Shown here: one piece after another, positions 1 through 8,416 of the stretch | Numbering within the stretch: the stretch's first letter is position 1 | How the letters are laid out: every line of letters starts with the position of its first letter | Assembly: GCF_017876315.1 (NCBI RefSeq) | Contig: NZ_JAGINU010000001.1 | Span: forward strand, 2,852,001-2,916,000 | Length of the DNA: 64,000 nt | Direction of reading: 5' to 3' | Origin: Pseudonocardia parietis | GTDB taxonomy: Bacteria > Actinomycetota > Actinomycetes > Mycobacteriales > Pseudonocardiaceae | The notes under the pieces: model-generated | Seen by the model: only the letters and a program-made list of their open reading frames with translations | What the model was told of the DNA's origin: nothing | Databases searched by the model: none | Translations under genes and position numbers: made by a program

Positions 1-37
1 GCGAGACGATCCGGATGTCCTCCAGCGGCCGCCTCAC
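1..37 (-). CDS. CaiB/BaiF (family III) CoA transferase, N-terminal fragment
   Basis: The minus strand continues past the MaoC stop with a GTG that overlaps it as GTGA. Only 12 codons lie inside the window, reading VRRPLEDIRIVS. The P-L-x-x-I-R-I-V-S pattern is the usual opening of family III CoA transferases, which move CoA between carboxylic acids. Coupling to a MaoC hydratase fits a small acyl-CoA degradation operon. The assignment rests on a very short stretch and on context, and the rest of the gene lies outside the window. Confidence 0.5.
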   Translation of the reverse strand, partial: MRRPLEDIRIVS

Positions 38-558
38 GCGTCGTCCAGGGTGAGCGGGGTCGCGGCCTGCGGGAACAGCGACGCGGCCCCGTCGGCCTCG
101 CGCTTGTGCACGTAGAAGGCGCGCTTGAAGGTCAGGACCTGGACGGCGTCCTGGTTCAGGGTGCGGGTCCGGATCGAGACGATCCCGGCCGTGGGCCGCG
201 AGCCGGACTCCCGCTTGTCCAGCACGATCGACTCGGACCAGATCGTGTCGCCGACGAACACCGGTGCGGTCAGCCGCAGCTCGTCGACGCCGAGGTTGGC
301 GAACGCGTTCTGCGAGGTGTCGACGACCGACTGACCCATTGCGATCGAGATCGTCAGCGGGGAGACGACGAGCATCCGCCCGAACTCCGAGGACGCACCC
401 ACCTGGGCGTTGAAGTGCGCCTGGTTGGTGTTCATCGTCAGCAGGGTGAACCAGGTGTTGTCGGTCTCGCTGATCGTCCGCCCGAGGGGGTGCTGGTAGA
501 CGTCGCCCACCTCGAAGTCCTCGAAGAAGCGCCCCTGCCATCCCGGCTTGATCGTCAC
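34..558 (-). CDS. MaoC family (hotdog-fold) enoyl-CoA hydratase
   Basis: A 174-residue MaoC-like dehydratase, expected to hydrate or dehydrate an acyl-CoA thioester in the cytoplasm. The N-terminus (FFEDFEVGDVYQHPLGRTISETDN) and the following TMNTNQAHFN segment match the MaoC substrate-channel region; the C-terminal half has the DTIWSESIVLDKRES hotdog strands. Length is normal for a single-hotdog enzyme. I chose GTG at 558 because GGGAG lies 8 bases upstream; a GTG at 579 is in frame but has no ribosome site and sits on a perfect dyad. The downstream CoA transferase overlaps its stop. A mesaconyl- or itaconyl-CoA hydratase is possible, but substrate cannot be read from sequence. Confidence 0.85.
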   Translation of the reverse strand: MTIKPGWQGRFFEDFEVGDVYQHPLGRTISETDNTWFTLLTMNTNQAHFNAQVGASSEFGRMLVVSPLTISIAMGQSVVDTSQNAFANLGVDELRLTAPVFVGDTIWSESIVLDKRESGSRPTAGIVSIRTRTLNQDAVQVLTFKRAFYVHKREADGAASLFPQAATPLTLDDA

Positions 559-578
559 GTGCTCGGCTCCCTCGTCCA

Positions 579-600
579 CCGTGACCGCCGACGGTCACGG
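579..600. promoter_or_regulatory. Perfect inverted repeat in the MaoC/GntR divergent region
   Basis: CCGTGACCG, four bases, then CGGTCACGG: a perfect 9-bp inverted repeat 21 bases upstream of the chosen MaoC start, in the region shared with the divergent gntR gene. It has the size of a GntR-dimer operator, so local control of the MaoC operon is likely, but this is inference. Bases 601-856 hold no gene; the only feature noticed is a less GC-rich stretch around 665-760. Confidence 0.4.
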
Positions 601-856
601 GTCGTCGCTGACCTGTGCGGGCCGGCCCGCCACGTACCGTCGCGGTGTCCCGGGCCACGTCGACCGTAAACATCAGACACTTGTCGGGCAAGGGCTCGGT
701 TCGCTGGAACAGTGGCACGTTCGACACGTTGCGGTGAATATGCCTGAGGTTTTACGGACCGGTGCCCTGCGTTGCCGTCGCGAGTCGGTACGCTCGGTGC
801 GGCCCGCCGGTCCCCGGCAGGTCGGACCCGGCGCGAGCGATCTGCGGAGCGTGACC

Positions 857-1618
857 ATGAGCCCGAGTGCGGAACATCCCGCGGCCGGCGCGCCGACCGC
901 CCGCCTGCAGGTGCAGCGGGTCCGCCCGGCCTACCGCCAGGTCGCCGACGAGCTGCGTTCCCAGATCATGCGCGGCGCGCTCGCGGCCGGGGCGCGGCTG
1001 CCCGCGGAGAGCGAGCTGACCGGCATGTTCGGGGTCAGCCGGTCCACGGTGCGGGAGGCGCTGCGGGTGCTGGCGAGCCAGCACCTGATCGACACCCGGC
1101 GCGGGGTGCAGGGCGGGTCGTTCGTGGCCGCCCCGGACCCGGCCCGCCTGGTCGAGGACGTCGGCGGCGCGCTCGGAGTGCTCGTCGCGACCCCGCGGCT
1201 GGGGATGGCGGACCTGCTGGAGGCCCGGCTCCTGCTGGAGCCGGCCGCGGCCAGGCTCGCCGCCCAGCGCGCCGCACCGGAGACCGTCGAGGCACTGCGC
1301 ACGGCCGCCTCGGCGCCGCGGGACCCCCGCGACCCCAGCGGGTTCGTCGAGCACATGGACTTCCACACCACGGTGCTCATGGCCACCGGCAACCTGATGC
1401 TCACGATGATGGGGCAGCCGGTCGGCGACGTGCTGCGCACCCGGCTGAACCGCGCCGCGGTCGCCCCGGAGCGCTGGGCCGCGGTCGACGCCTGCCACGC
1501 CGAGATCACCGAGCACATCGCGCGGGGTGAGGCGGCCGAGGCCGAGGAGGCGATGCGCAGCCACCTGCTCGACCTGCGCGAGCTCTACGGCAGGCCGGGG
1601 GCCTGGAAGTCGGACTGA
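857..1618 (+). CDS. GntR family (FadR subfamily) transcriptional regulator
   Basis: A 253-residue cytoplasmic regulator. Residues about 20-90 form the GntR winged helix: YRQVADELRSQIMRGALAAG, LPAESELTGMFGVSRSTVREALRVL, then GGSFVA. The rest is an all-helical FCD ligand domain (EARLLLEPAAARLAA, FHTTVLMATGN, HAEITEHIARGEAAEAEEAMRSHL). FCD members usually sense acids or acyl-CoAs and repress degradation genes. It is divergent from the MaoC/CoA-transferase operon, its likely target. ATG 857 is chosen; an in-frame GTG at 851 is also possible. The next gene starts 16 bases downstream, so co-transcription is likely. Confidence 0.9.
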   Translation: MSPSAEHPAAGAPTARLQVQRVRPAYRQVADELRSQIMRGALAAGARLPAESELTGMFGVSRSTVREALRVLASQHLIDTRRGVQGGSFVAAPDPARLVEDVGGALGVLVATPRLGMADLLEARLLLEPAAARLAAQRAAPETVEALRTAASAPRDPRDPSGFVEHMDFHTTVLMATGNLMLTMMGQPVGDVLRTRLNRAAVAPERWAAVDACHAEITEHIARGEAAEAEEAMRSHLLDLRELYGRPGAWKSD

Positions 1619-1634
1619 CGCCGGGCGCGGCAGG

Positions 1635-3521
1635 ATGGCGCGGGTGCGCACCGTCCTCGACCTGCTCCGGCTGCTCGCCGGCCGGGCCGACGGCGACGCC
1701 TCCGACGAGCTCGACCGGGTCGCCGCGGGGCTGGCGGTGTCCGACCCGGAGGCCGGGGCACTGGCGCTGCGGATCCGGTCGGTCATGGATGCCGGGCGCC
1801 GCCGCGAGTCCGAGCTGACCGCGCTCGTGGAGATCGCCCGCGACCTGGCGTCCGAGTCGGACACCGGTTCGGTGCTGACCGCGATCGTCCGCCGGGCCCG
1901 GGCGCTGCTCGGCACCGACGTCGTCTACCTGACCCTGTACGACGCCGACCGGGGCGACACCTACATGCGCGTCACCTCCGGCTCGGTGTCGCGCAGGTTC
2001 CAGACCCTGCGGCTCCCGCTCGGCGCCGGGCTCGGTGGCCTCGTCGCGGCCAGCCGCACCCCGCACTGGACCGGCCGCTACGCCGGCGATCCCCGGTACC
2101 GGCACACCGAGGCGATCGACACCGCGGTCGGTGAGGAGGGGATCGTCGCGATCTGCGGCACCCCGCTGCTGGTCGACGACGAGTTCGTCGGCGTCCTGTT
2201 CGCCGCCAACCGGTCGGCCCGTCCGTTCACCCCCGACGACGCCGCGCTGCTCGGTTCGCTCGCCGCGCTGGCCGCCGTCTCGTTGGTGCAGACCCGCCGC
2301 CTCGCCGACACCGCAGACGCCCTGGAGGCGCTGCGGGGCGCGCACGCCGCGATCGCCGAGGCGGCCGACGCGCACGACCGGTTCGCCGGCGTCGTGCTGG
2401 AGGGCGGCGACGTCGGCGACATCGCCGAGGCGCTGGGGCGGCTGCTCGGCGGCTGGGTCGCGGTGCTCGACCTGGACCGCACCCCGGTCGCGCGGTACGG
2501 GCCGGTCCCGGCCGGGCTGGACGTCGCCGCGGCCCTGCGCCGTGCCGAGGACCCGTCCGGACGGCCGGTCGTGGTCCCGTGCGCGGGCGGGACGTGGGTG
2601 GCCCCGGTGGTCGCGGGCGGGCAGCGGCTCGGGACGCTGCTGCTGGGCGGAATCGGTGCCGAGCCGGACGGAGCAGGGGCGGAGCTCTCGCCGGGCCAGA
2701 TCCGGACCGTCGAGCGCGCCGCGATGGTCGCCGCGCTCGTCCTGCTCTTCGCCCAGCGGGCCGACGAGACCGACCGGCGAGACCGTGCCGACGGCCTCGC
2801 CGAGCTGCTGGCCGCCGCCGGCTCGCCGCGCACGGCGACGCTCACCCGCCTGGCCGGGCTGGGCGTGTCGGCCCGCCGCCCGCACGTCCTGCTGGTCTGC
2901 CGCTGTCACCCCGCGCGGCGACGCGCGCTGGCCCGCGAGGCGGCGACCCTCGGCGGACGGTCCGGGCTGGTGGGGGAGCAGGACGGCGCCGTCGTCGTGC
3001 TGCTGCCCGGTGACGACCCGACCGCGGCCGGCGCCCGGCTGGCCCGGCCGGCGAGCGAGCAGGACCCGGATGCCCACGTCACCGTGGGCGCGGCCGGCCC
3101 GTTCCGCCCGGCCGGCGGCGCGGTGGCCGCGCTCGCCGAGGCCCGGCGCTCGGTGGAGGCGCTGCTGGCCCTGGACCGGGCAGGGGAGTCGGCGGCCGCC
3201 TGCGACCTGGGGTTCGCCGGGCTGCTGCTCGGTGACCGGCCGGACGTCGCGGGGTACGTCGCCGGGATCCTCGGCCCGGTCGCCGAGCACGACGCGCGCC
3301 GCGGCAGCGAACTGATGCGCACCCTGGAGGCGTACTACGCCGCCGGGGCGAGCCCGACCCGGGCGGCGACGGCGCTGCACGTGCACGTCAACACGGTCGC
3401 GCAGCGCCCCGAGCGGATCGGCACGCTGCTCGGGCCGGACTGGCAGCACCCCGACCGCTCGCTGGAGGTGCAGCTGGCACTGCGGCTGCACCGGCTGGGG
3501 TCATCGGGTCGCGGATCCTGA
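1635..3521 (+). CDS. PucR/CdaR-type regulator with N-terminal GAF domain
   Basis: A 628-residue transcription factor. A GAF sensor domain occupies roughly residues 50-200 (ALVEIARDLASESDTGSVL, LPLGAGLGGLVAASRTPHW, CGTPLLVDDEFVGVLFAANR). A central linker domain follows. The C-terminus carries a PucR-type helix-turn-helix (LEAYYAAGASPTRAATALHVHVNTV, then ERIGTLLG), with QRPER where R-Y-R-x-R is common. Such proteins are usually activators of catabolic genes responding to a small ligand. It follows gntR by 16 bases and its last 21 bases overlap the convergent acyl-CoA ligase gene. ATG 1635 begins at MARVRTVLDLL. Confidence 0.85.
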   Translation: MARVRTVLDLLRLLAGRADGDASDELDRVAAGLAVSDPEAGALALRIRSVMDAGRRRESELTALVEIARDLASESDTGSVLTAIVRRARALLGTDVVYLTLYDADRGDTYMRVTSGSVSRRFQTLRLPLGAGLGGLVAASRTPHWTGRYAGDPRYRHTEAIDTAVGEEGIVAICGTPLLVDDEFVGVLFAANRSARPFTPDDAALLGSLAALAAVSLVQTRRLADTADALEALRGAHAAIAEAADAHDRFAGVVLEGGDVGDIAEALGRLLGGWVAVLDLDRTPVARYGPVPAGLDVAAALRRAEDPSGRPVVVPCAGGTWVAPVVAGGQRLGTLLLGGIGAEPDGAGAELSPGQIRTVERAAMVAALVLLFAQRADETDRRDRADGLAELLAAAGSPRTATLTRLAGLGVSARRPHVLLVCRCHPARRRALAREAATLGGRSGLVGEQDGAVVVLLPGDDPTAAGARLARPASEQDPDAHVTVGAAGPFRPAGGAVAALAEARRSVEALLALDRAGESAAACDLGFAGLLLGDRPDVAGYVAGILGPVAEHDARRGSELMRTLEAYYAAGASPTRAATALHVHVNTVAQRPERIGTLLGPDWQHPDRSLEVQLALRLHRLGSSGRGS

Positions 3522-5123
3522 TCCCTCCCGCTGCTCGGCGTCCGAGGTTCTGGCGGCGAGGGCCGCGTAGGTGTCGCGGAGATCGCGCTTGAGGATCTTC
3601 CCGCTCGGGTTCTTGGGCAGCTCGTCGACCACGACCACGTACTTGGGCGACTTGAACCCGGCCAGCCGTTCCCGGGTGTGGGCGACGATCTCCGCGGGCT
3701 CCGCGACCGCGCCGTCGCGCAGCACCACCGCGGCGGCGACCGCCTCGATCCACTCCGGGTGCGCCACCCCGAACACGGCGACCTCGTTCACGGCGGGGTG
3801 CTCGTAGATCGCGTCCTCGACCTCGCGGCTCGCGACGTTCTCGCCACCGGTGATGATGAGGTCCTTCTTGCGGTCGACGACGGTCAGGTAGCCGTCGGCG
3901 TCCATCGTCCCCAGGTCACCGCTGTGGAACCAGCCGTGACGGAACACCTCGGCGGTGGCCTCCGGCTTTCCCCAGTAGCCGCGCATCGCGTGCGGGGTGC
4001 GGTGCACGATCTCGCCGACCTCACCGACGGGCACCGGCCGGTCGTTCTCGTCGTGCAGCCGGGTCTCGACGTTCAGGCTCGCCCGCCCCGCCGTGCCCGC
4101 CTTGGCGATCTGCTCCTCGGGGAACAGCACGGTGGCGTTCGGCGCGAGCTCGGTCTGGCCGTAGTAGTTGAACAGCCGGATCCCCGGGAGCCGCTCGCCC
4201 AGCTCGGTCAGCACGGCGACCGGCATGATCGCCGCTCCGTAGTAGCCCTTGCGCAACGACGACAGGTCGTAGCGGTCGAACGCCGGGGAGCGCAGGAGCC
4301 GGATCCACACCGTCGGCGGGCAGAACATCTTGTTCACACCCTCGGCGGCGACCGTGCTCAGGATCGTCTCCGGATCCGGCGAGTCGACGATCACGCTGGT
4401 CGCGCCCAGGTAGACGTCCGGGGTGAGGAAGTCGTGCAGCGCGGCGCAGTGGTAGAGCGGCAGCGCATGCAGCTCGATGTCGTCGCGGTGGTACTCGCCG
4501 TCGACGATGTCGCTGACGTACTGGGCGATCAGGTTCCGGTTGGTCATGATCGCGCCCTTGGGGGCGGACGTGGTGCCGCTCGTGTAGAGCAGCTGCACGG
4601 GGTCGTCGTCGCCGATCTCGACGTCCGGCTCGGTGGCGTCGTCGTGGGCGAGCAGCTCGTCGAAGCCGGTCCACCCGCTGCGGGTGCCGACCACGATCCG
4701 CAGCCCGACGTCGACACCGGCGGCCTCGAACGTGTCCGTCAGCGCGTCCTCGACGACGGCCGCCGTCGCCGCGCTGTCATCGAGCACGTAGCGCACCTCG
4801 CCCGCGGTGAAGTTGAAGTTCACCGGGACCGAGATGGCGTCGACCCGCGCCAGCGCGAAGTACGCGACGACGAACGCGTACGAGTTGCGGGACAGGATCG
4901 CGACCCGGTCGTTCCGCGCGACACCACGCTCGACCAGCGCGTTCGCGACGCGGTTCGCGTCGGTGTCGAGCTCGGCGAACGTGCGCCGGGTGTCCCGGTG
5001 CACGACGGCTGTCCTGCTCTCGACCTTCGCCGCCGTGCGGGAGAGCAGCGTGCCGACGGTCTGCCGGCGGGCCCTCGCGAGGTCGGCCGTGTACGGCGGC
5101 AGGTACCTGTCGAGATCGTCCAC
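3501..5123 (-). CDS. Class I AMP-forming acyl-CoA ligase
   Basis: A 540-residue adenylating enzyme that makes acyl-CoA from a carboxylic acid, ATP and CoA. All ANL-family motifs are present: the phosphate loop YTSGTTSAPKG (residues 180-190), NYYGQTE (319-325), the hinge region GWFHSGDLG...DRKKDLIITGGENV (397-430) and the catalytic lysine in LPKNPSGKILKRDLR (502-516). Start GTG 5123 is supported by GAAGGAG just upstream; a longer reading to 5207 would overlap the DUF1707 gene. It sits 49 bases after the DUF1707 gene on the same strand and may feed the MaoC/CaiB pathway. Substrate unknown. Confidence 0.92.
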   Translation of the reverse strand: MDDLDRYLPPYTADLARARRQTVGTLLSRTAAKVESRTAVVHRDTRRTFAELDTDANRVANALVERGVARNDRVAILSRNSYAFVVAYFALARVDAISVPVNFNFTAGEVRYVLDDSAATAAVVEDALTDTFEAAGVDVGLRIVVGTRSGWTGFDELLAHDDATEPDVEIGDDDPVQLLYTSGTTSAPKGAIMTNRNLIAQYVSDIVDGEYHRDDIELHALPLYHCAALHDFLTPDVYLGATSVIVDSPDPETILSTVAAEGVNKMFCPPTVWIRLLRSPAFDRYDLSSLRKGYYGAAIMPVAVLTELGERLPGIRLFNYYGQTELAPNATVLFPEEQIAKAGTAGRASLNVETRLHDENDRPVPVGEVGEIVHRTPHAMRGYWGKPEATAEVFRHGWFHSGDLGTMDADGYLTVVDRKKDLIITGGENVASREVEDAIYEHPAVNEVAVFGVAHPEWIEAVAAAVVLRDGAVAEPAEIVAHTRERLAGFKSPKYVVVVDELPKNPSGKILKRDLRDTYAALAARTSDAEQREGSGSATR

Positions 5124-5172
5124 CCGATGCTCCTTCTCCGGCGGCCGGATCCGGGACGGGCGGCAGCGCCCG

Positions 5173-5724
5173 TCAGCGGATCCGGATGTTGCCGACCAGC
5201 GTCCCACCCCGGACGATCACGTGGGGGACACCTCGCTCGCTGCGCGCCCCGCGCTTGTCGATCACCGAACCGACCGACGTGCTCGTCTCCTCGACGTCGG
5301 CCGTGGCCCCCGGCGGGAGCCGCAGATCCAGGTTGCCGAACGTCAGGTCGCACTCGATCACGACCTCGCCGGTGACGAACCGGGCGGTGCGCATGTCGAG
5401 CCGGGCGTTGCCGAACCACGAGCGCACCACGATCCGCGGCGGGACCAGCCATTCGCCGTCGCGCCGCAGGTCACCCGCGGTGTTCGTCAGCTCCAGCACC
5501 TCCCGCGTCGGGACGACGTCGAGCGCGCCCGGCAGGTCGGCCACCGTCGCGTTGAGCTCCGCGCGGGTCACCGCCGCGGAAGCGTGGACGGATCGCTCGG
5601 AGAACTCCGACGCGGTCAGCCTGCCCTCGGCGTGGTGTCGCGCGAGCAGGGCGCTGACGTGCTCGCGCTCGGAGTGCGAGACGCGCAGGTCCCGCGGGGC
5701 CACCGGGTGCTCGGAGGAGGTCAT
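5173..5724 (-). CDS. DUF1707 / LiaF-like domain protein
   Basis: A 183-residue soluble protein. Residues about 10-65 are a DUF1707 SHOCT-like helical domain (DLRVSHSEREHVSALLARHHAEGRLTASEF...RAELNATVADLP). The C-terminal half repeats short beta strands (VVRSWFGNARLDM, GEVVIECDLTFGNLDLRLPPGA, VIVRGGTLVGNIRIR), like the right-handed beta domain of LiaF-type envelope-stress proteins. No membrane segment is visible, unlike many DUF1707 proteins. ATG 5724 starts at MTSSEHPV, preferred because the domain begins a few residues later. It is divergent from the SnoaL-like gene. Function unknown; an envelope-stress role is only suggested by domain similarity. Confidence 0.75.
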   Translation of the reverse strand: MTSSEHPVAPRDLRVSHSEREHVSALLARHHAEGRLTASEFSERSVHASAAVTRAELNATVADLPGALDVVPTREVLELTNTAGDLRRDGEWLVPPRIVVRSWFGNARLDMRTARFVTGEVVIECDLTFGNLDLRLPPGATADVEETSTSVGSVIDKRGARSERGVPHVIVRGGTLVGNIRIR

Positions 5725-5840
5725 GACACCGATCGTGCTCGGCCGGGGCGGGCGGTGCACCAGGGTTCCCCCTGATCTCGGCCCCGCGCCCGGCCTCCTT
5801 CCCCCTGTGGGCCGGCCGTCCCCGGTGGCAGGGTCGGTGC

Positions 5841-6227
5841 ATGACTCCGGAGGACTCGATGCAGATCCACGCGCTGCTGGCCGACTACGGCCATGTCGTC
5901 GACGACCACGACTGGGACCGGGCGAGCGACGTGTTCGCCCCCGGCTTCGTGTTCGACCGCTCCGCGAGCGGGCAACCGGACCTGCACGGCATCGAGGACA
6001 TCGTGGCGAACTTCAAGGGCCGCAACATGTACGCGCACCTGACGGTGAACACGACGCTGACCGAGGTGGACGCCGACACGGTGCGCGGGCACAGCAAGTT
6101 CATCGGCTTCCCGAACGAGGGGCCGCCGGTCACCGGGGACTACCACGACGAGATCGTCCGCACCCGGCACGGCTGGCGGCTCCGCCACCGACGCGCCGAG
6201 ATCCGGCGGCGCAAGTTCTTCGACTGA
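5841..6227 (+). CDS. SnoaL/NTF2-like domain protein
   Basis: A 128-residue cone-shaped NTF2-fold protein with the typical opening (IHALLADYGHVVDDHDWDRASDVFAPGFVFDRS) and a conserved middle (GIEDIVANFKGRNMYAHLTVNTTLTEVDADTVRGHSKFI), ending GWRLRHRRAEIRRRKFF. Members include small isomerases, dehydratases and ring-hydroxylating beta subunits; many only bind ligands. The catalytic set is not decisive here, so no reaction is assigned. Start may be ATG 5841 or the ATG six codons later. It converges on the PaaX-type regulator. Confidence 0.7.
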   Translation: MTPEDSMQIHALLADYGHVVDDHDWDRASDVFAPGFVFDRSASGQPDLHGIEDIVANFKGRNMYAHLTVNTTLTEVDADTVRGHSKFIGFPNEGPPVTGDYHDEIVRTRHGWRLRHRRAEIRRRKFFD

Positions 6228-6248
6228 GCGTCCCACGAGCGGGGCGGG

Positions 6249-7121
6249 TCAGGCCCCGAGAACGTGGGTGACGTGCTCGCGGGCCGGCCCGGCCAGCCGG
6301 GCCCGCAGTTCCCCGAACAGCTCCTCGGCGCGGCTCCCGACCCAGTCCTCGGGCAGCGCGTCGAGCGGCAGGCCCGGGTCGAGGTAGGGCAGCCGCCGCC
6401 ACACCGTCACCAGCGTCACGAAGTCGGCGAACGCCAGCGCGGGTGTCCCGTCGGTCTCCTGCCAGGCTCGCCGGACCGGCTCCTGACGGTCCAGGAACGC
6501 CGTGTACTGCGCGTCCAGCGCGTCCAGGTCCCACCACGACGCGACCGTCTCCGGCAGCGGCCGCCCGGCGACGTGCCGGCTGCGGAACAGCTCCGTGTAC
6601 CCGCGCAGCTCCGCCCGTTCCAACGCGTGCGAGATCTCCGCCTCCAGGTGCGCCGGCGCCACCCACAGCCCGGGGGCGACGGTGCCCAGCCCCAGCCGGA
6701 TCAGCAGGCTCCGCAACTGGTGCCGCTGGTCGCGAGCGCTCTCCGGGACCGAGAACGCGACCAGCAGCCAGCCTTCACCGGCCCCGGCGCGACGCCGGGT
6801 GAAGATCCGCTCGTCACCCTCGGCGAGGACGTCGGACGCCGCCGCGGACAGCCGGTACCCGGCGGAGCCGCCGACCTTCTCCGGCTCGAGCAGGCCGCGC
6901 CGCTTCAGGCGGGACACCGCCGAGCGCACCGCCTGCCCGTCCACCCCGAGGTCACCGAGCAGGCGCACCAGCGACGCCACCGACAGCGCGCCACCGCGCT
7001 CGCGGGCGTACAGGCCGTACACCGACACGATGAGCCGGCGCGGCGGTGGGACGGTGAGCATCTCGGTCAGGGACCCGGCACGGTCCTCGTCCGGCTCTAG
7101 CGCATCGGCGACTGTCGTCAC
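6249..7121 (-). CDS. PaaX family transcriptional regulator
   Basis: A protein of about 290 residues with the three-part PaaX layout: an N-terminal winged helix (RRLIVSVYGLYARERGGALSVASLVRLLGDLGVDGQAVRSAVSRL then GGSAGYRLS), a central domain (GWLLVAFSVPESARDQRHQLRSLLIRLGLGTVAPGLWVAP) and a C-terminal helical domain (WWDLDALDAQYTAFLDRQEP). PaaX repressors often bind aryl-CoA and control phenylacetate genes, but no paa genes are visible here, so the target is unknown. Start is uncertain: GTG 7121 (weak ribosome site) or ATG 7061. It lies downstream of the membrane-protein gene on the same strand. Confidence 0.8.
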   Translation of the reverse strand: MTTVADALEPDEDRAGSLTEMLTVPPPRRLIVSVYGLYARERGGALSVASLVRLLGDLGVDGQAVRSAVSRLKRRGLLEPEKVGGSAGYRLSAAASDVLAEGDERIFTRRRAGAGEGWLLVAFSVPESARDQRHQLRSLLIRLGLGTVAPGLWVAPAHLEAEISHALERAELRGYTELFRSRHVAGRPLPETVASWWDLDALDAQYTAFLDRQEPVRRAWQETDGTPALAFADFVTLVTVWRRLPYLDPGLPLDALPEDWVGSRAEELFGELRARLAGPAREHVTHVLGA

Positions 7122-7171
7122 GCCCGGGATGATACGAGGCGCACCGGACGTGCGCCCGGACGTGCACGGTG

Positions 7172-7555
7172 TCAACCGGATCGGACCGGAGCACGTGTCC
7201 CCGCGGCGAAGGCCACGGCGACCGCGAGGGAGGCGATGGCCTGGTAGCCGAACCAGATCGGCCCCGCACCGGTCGCGCCGCCGGCGAGGAGAGCAGCACA
7301 GAGTCCGGTCACCAGCACCCAGCCGCCGTCGTAGGCGACGAGGTAGCGGGTGTGGGTGGCGGCCGCGCTCCGGATCGCGAACGCGCCTTCGGCGACGCCA
7401 CTGAGCAGTACCGGTACCGCGGTCGCCCGGACGACCCCCGCCGGAACCGCCAGTGCCTCACCGATCGGGACCGCGAGGCCGGCGTAGGCCAGAGCCACGC
7501 CTCCCTTGAACAGGGCGTCGAGGAGGAAGCCCGTTCGTCGCCACTGCGGAGCCAT
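7172..7555 (-). CDS. Small integral membrane protein, TetR-island member
   Basis: A 127-residue protein of about four hydrophobic helices (LLDALFKGGVALAYAGLAVPI, VVRATAVPVLLSGVAEGAFAI, YLVAYDGGWVLVTGLCAALLAGG, IWFGYQAIASLAVAVAFAAG). I do not recognise a named family. It is divergent from tetR, and the shared intergenic region holds two copies of the island's 18-bp operator, so it is probably part of the TetR regulon. ATG 7555 has no strong ribosome site. A helper to the efflux pump is a guess from location only. Confidence 0.65.
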   Translation of the reverse strand: MAPQWRRTGFLLDALFKGGVALAYAGLAVPIGEALAVPAGVVRATAVPVLLSGVAEGAFAIRSAAATHTRYLVAYDGGWVLVTGLCAALLAGGATGAGPIWFGYQAIASLAVAVAFAAGTRAPVRSG

Positions 7556-7669
7556 CAGGCGACGATCTGTCGTGGCGCCCGTGGCCGCACCGCCCGGGTG
7601 CCACCCACGATCACTGCTAGCTTCACCGTCGTCGTGCTCCTCGGGTGGGGGGTTCGGTCCTGTCCAAGG

Positions 7670-7708
7670 TACAACGATCGTGGCAATGGGTACAACGGTG
7701 CCTGCAAT
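7670..7708. promoter_or_regulatory. Tandem TetR operators, membrane gene/tetR divergent region
   Basis: Two 18-bp sites 21 bases apart: TACAACGATCGTGGCAAT at 7670-7687 and TACAACGGTGCCTGCAAT at 7691-7708. They match the dyad consensus TRCAACGATCGTTGYA found also before the DHA2 pump and the P450. About two helical turns separate them, typical of cooperative TetR dimer binding. They lie 19 bases upstream of tetR, implying autoregulation and control of the divergent membrane-protein gene. Confidence 0.75.
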
Positions 7709-7726
7709 ATCGGTCTGGAGGCGCCC

Positions 7727-8368
7727 ATGACCAGGGGCGATGTGAAGCGACCGCGTGGCGGGCTGGCGGACAAGCGCCGGGCGATCCTGGCCGGCGCGTT
7801 GGTGCGGTTCGCGCGCGACGGCTACGTACGGGCCGGTATGGACGCCATCGCCGCCGAGGCGGGCGTGTCCACCCGCACGATCTACAACCACTTCCGGGGC
7901 AAGGCCGAGCTGTTCGCCGCGGTCATCGAGGACAGTGCGGCCGGCGTCGCCGACGCGGAGATCGCGCTCGTCGACCGGCATCTCGGCAAGATCGTCGACC
8001 TGCCCGGCGACCTGTTCGAGTTCGGTGTCGCCCGCTCGCGTCCGTTGACCGGCTTCGCCGACCACTTCGCGCTGGTGCGGCAGATCAACGCCGAGGTCGA
8101 GCACATCCCGTCCGAGGCGATCGAGGCCTGGCAGCGACTCGGGCCGTTGCGGGTCCGCGAGGCGGTCGCGGACCGGTTGCGCCAGTGGGTCGACCGCGGC
8201 CTGATCCACACCGAGGACCCGGAGCGGTCGGCGTTGCATCTGATGCTGCTGGTCTCCGTGCAGAACCCGTCGATGCCGTGGGAGCACCCCTCCGAGGAGG
8301 ACCTGGCCGCGAGCGTGACGGCAGGCGTGCGCACCTTCCTGCACGGACACGCACCCTCGACCGCCTAG
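7727..8368 (+). CDS. TetR family repressor, regulator of the 7.2-13.1 kb island
   Basis: A 213-residue TetR repressor. The N-terminal helix-turn-helix (KRRAILAGALVRFARDGYVRAGMDAIAAEAGVSTRTIYNHFRGKAELF, residues about 15-62) is textbook. The C-terminal ligand domain is helical and unassigned (WQRLGPLRVREAVADRLRQW, HLMLLVSVQNPSMPWEHPSEEDL). ATG 7727 has CTGGAG six bases upstream. Two dyads precede the gene and two more follow it before the efflux gene; a fifth precedes the P450, so it most likely represses all three transcription units and itself. The inducer is unknown, perhaps the pump or P450 substrate. Confidence 0.9.
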   Translation: MTRGDVKRPRGGLADKRRAILAGALVRFARDGYVRAGMDAIAAEAGVSTRTIYNHFRGKAELFAAVIEDSAAGVADAEIALVDRHLGKIVDLPGDLFEFGVARSRPLTGFADHFALVRQINAEVEHIPSEAIEAWQRLGPLRVREAVADRLRQWVDRGLIHTEDPERSALHLMLLVSVQNPSMPWEHPSEEDLAASVTAGVRTFLHGHAPSTA

Positions 8369-8369
8369 G

Positions 8370-8410
8370 TGCAACGATCGTTGTAACTATTGCCATGAGC
8401 GTTGTACATT
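8370..8410 (+). promoter_or_regulatory. Leaderless efflux promoter covered by two TetR operators
   Basis: TGCAACGATCGTTGTAAC (8370-8387) and, reversed, TACAACGCTCATGGCAAT (8389-8406) lie head to head. A promoter can be drawn through them: TTGTAA (8381-8386), 18 bases, TACATT (8405-8410), then six bases to the ATG at 8417. Both hexamers fall inside the operators, so repressor binding would block polymerase, and the mRNA would be leaderless. Confidence 0.7.
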
Positions 8411-8416
8411 CAGGGT

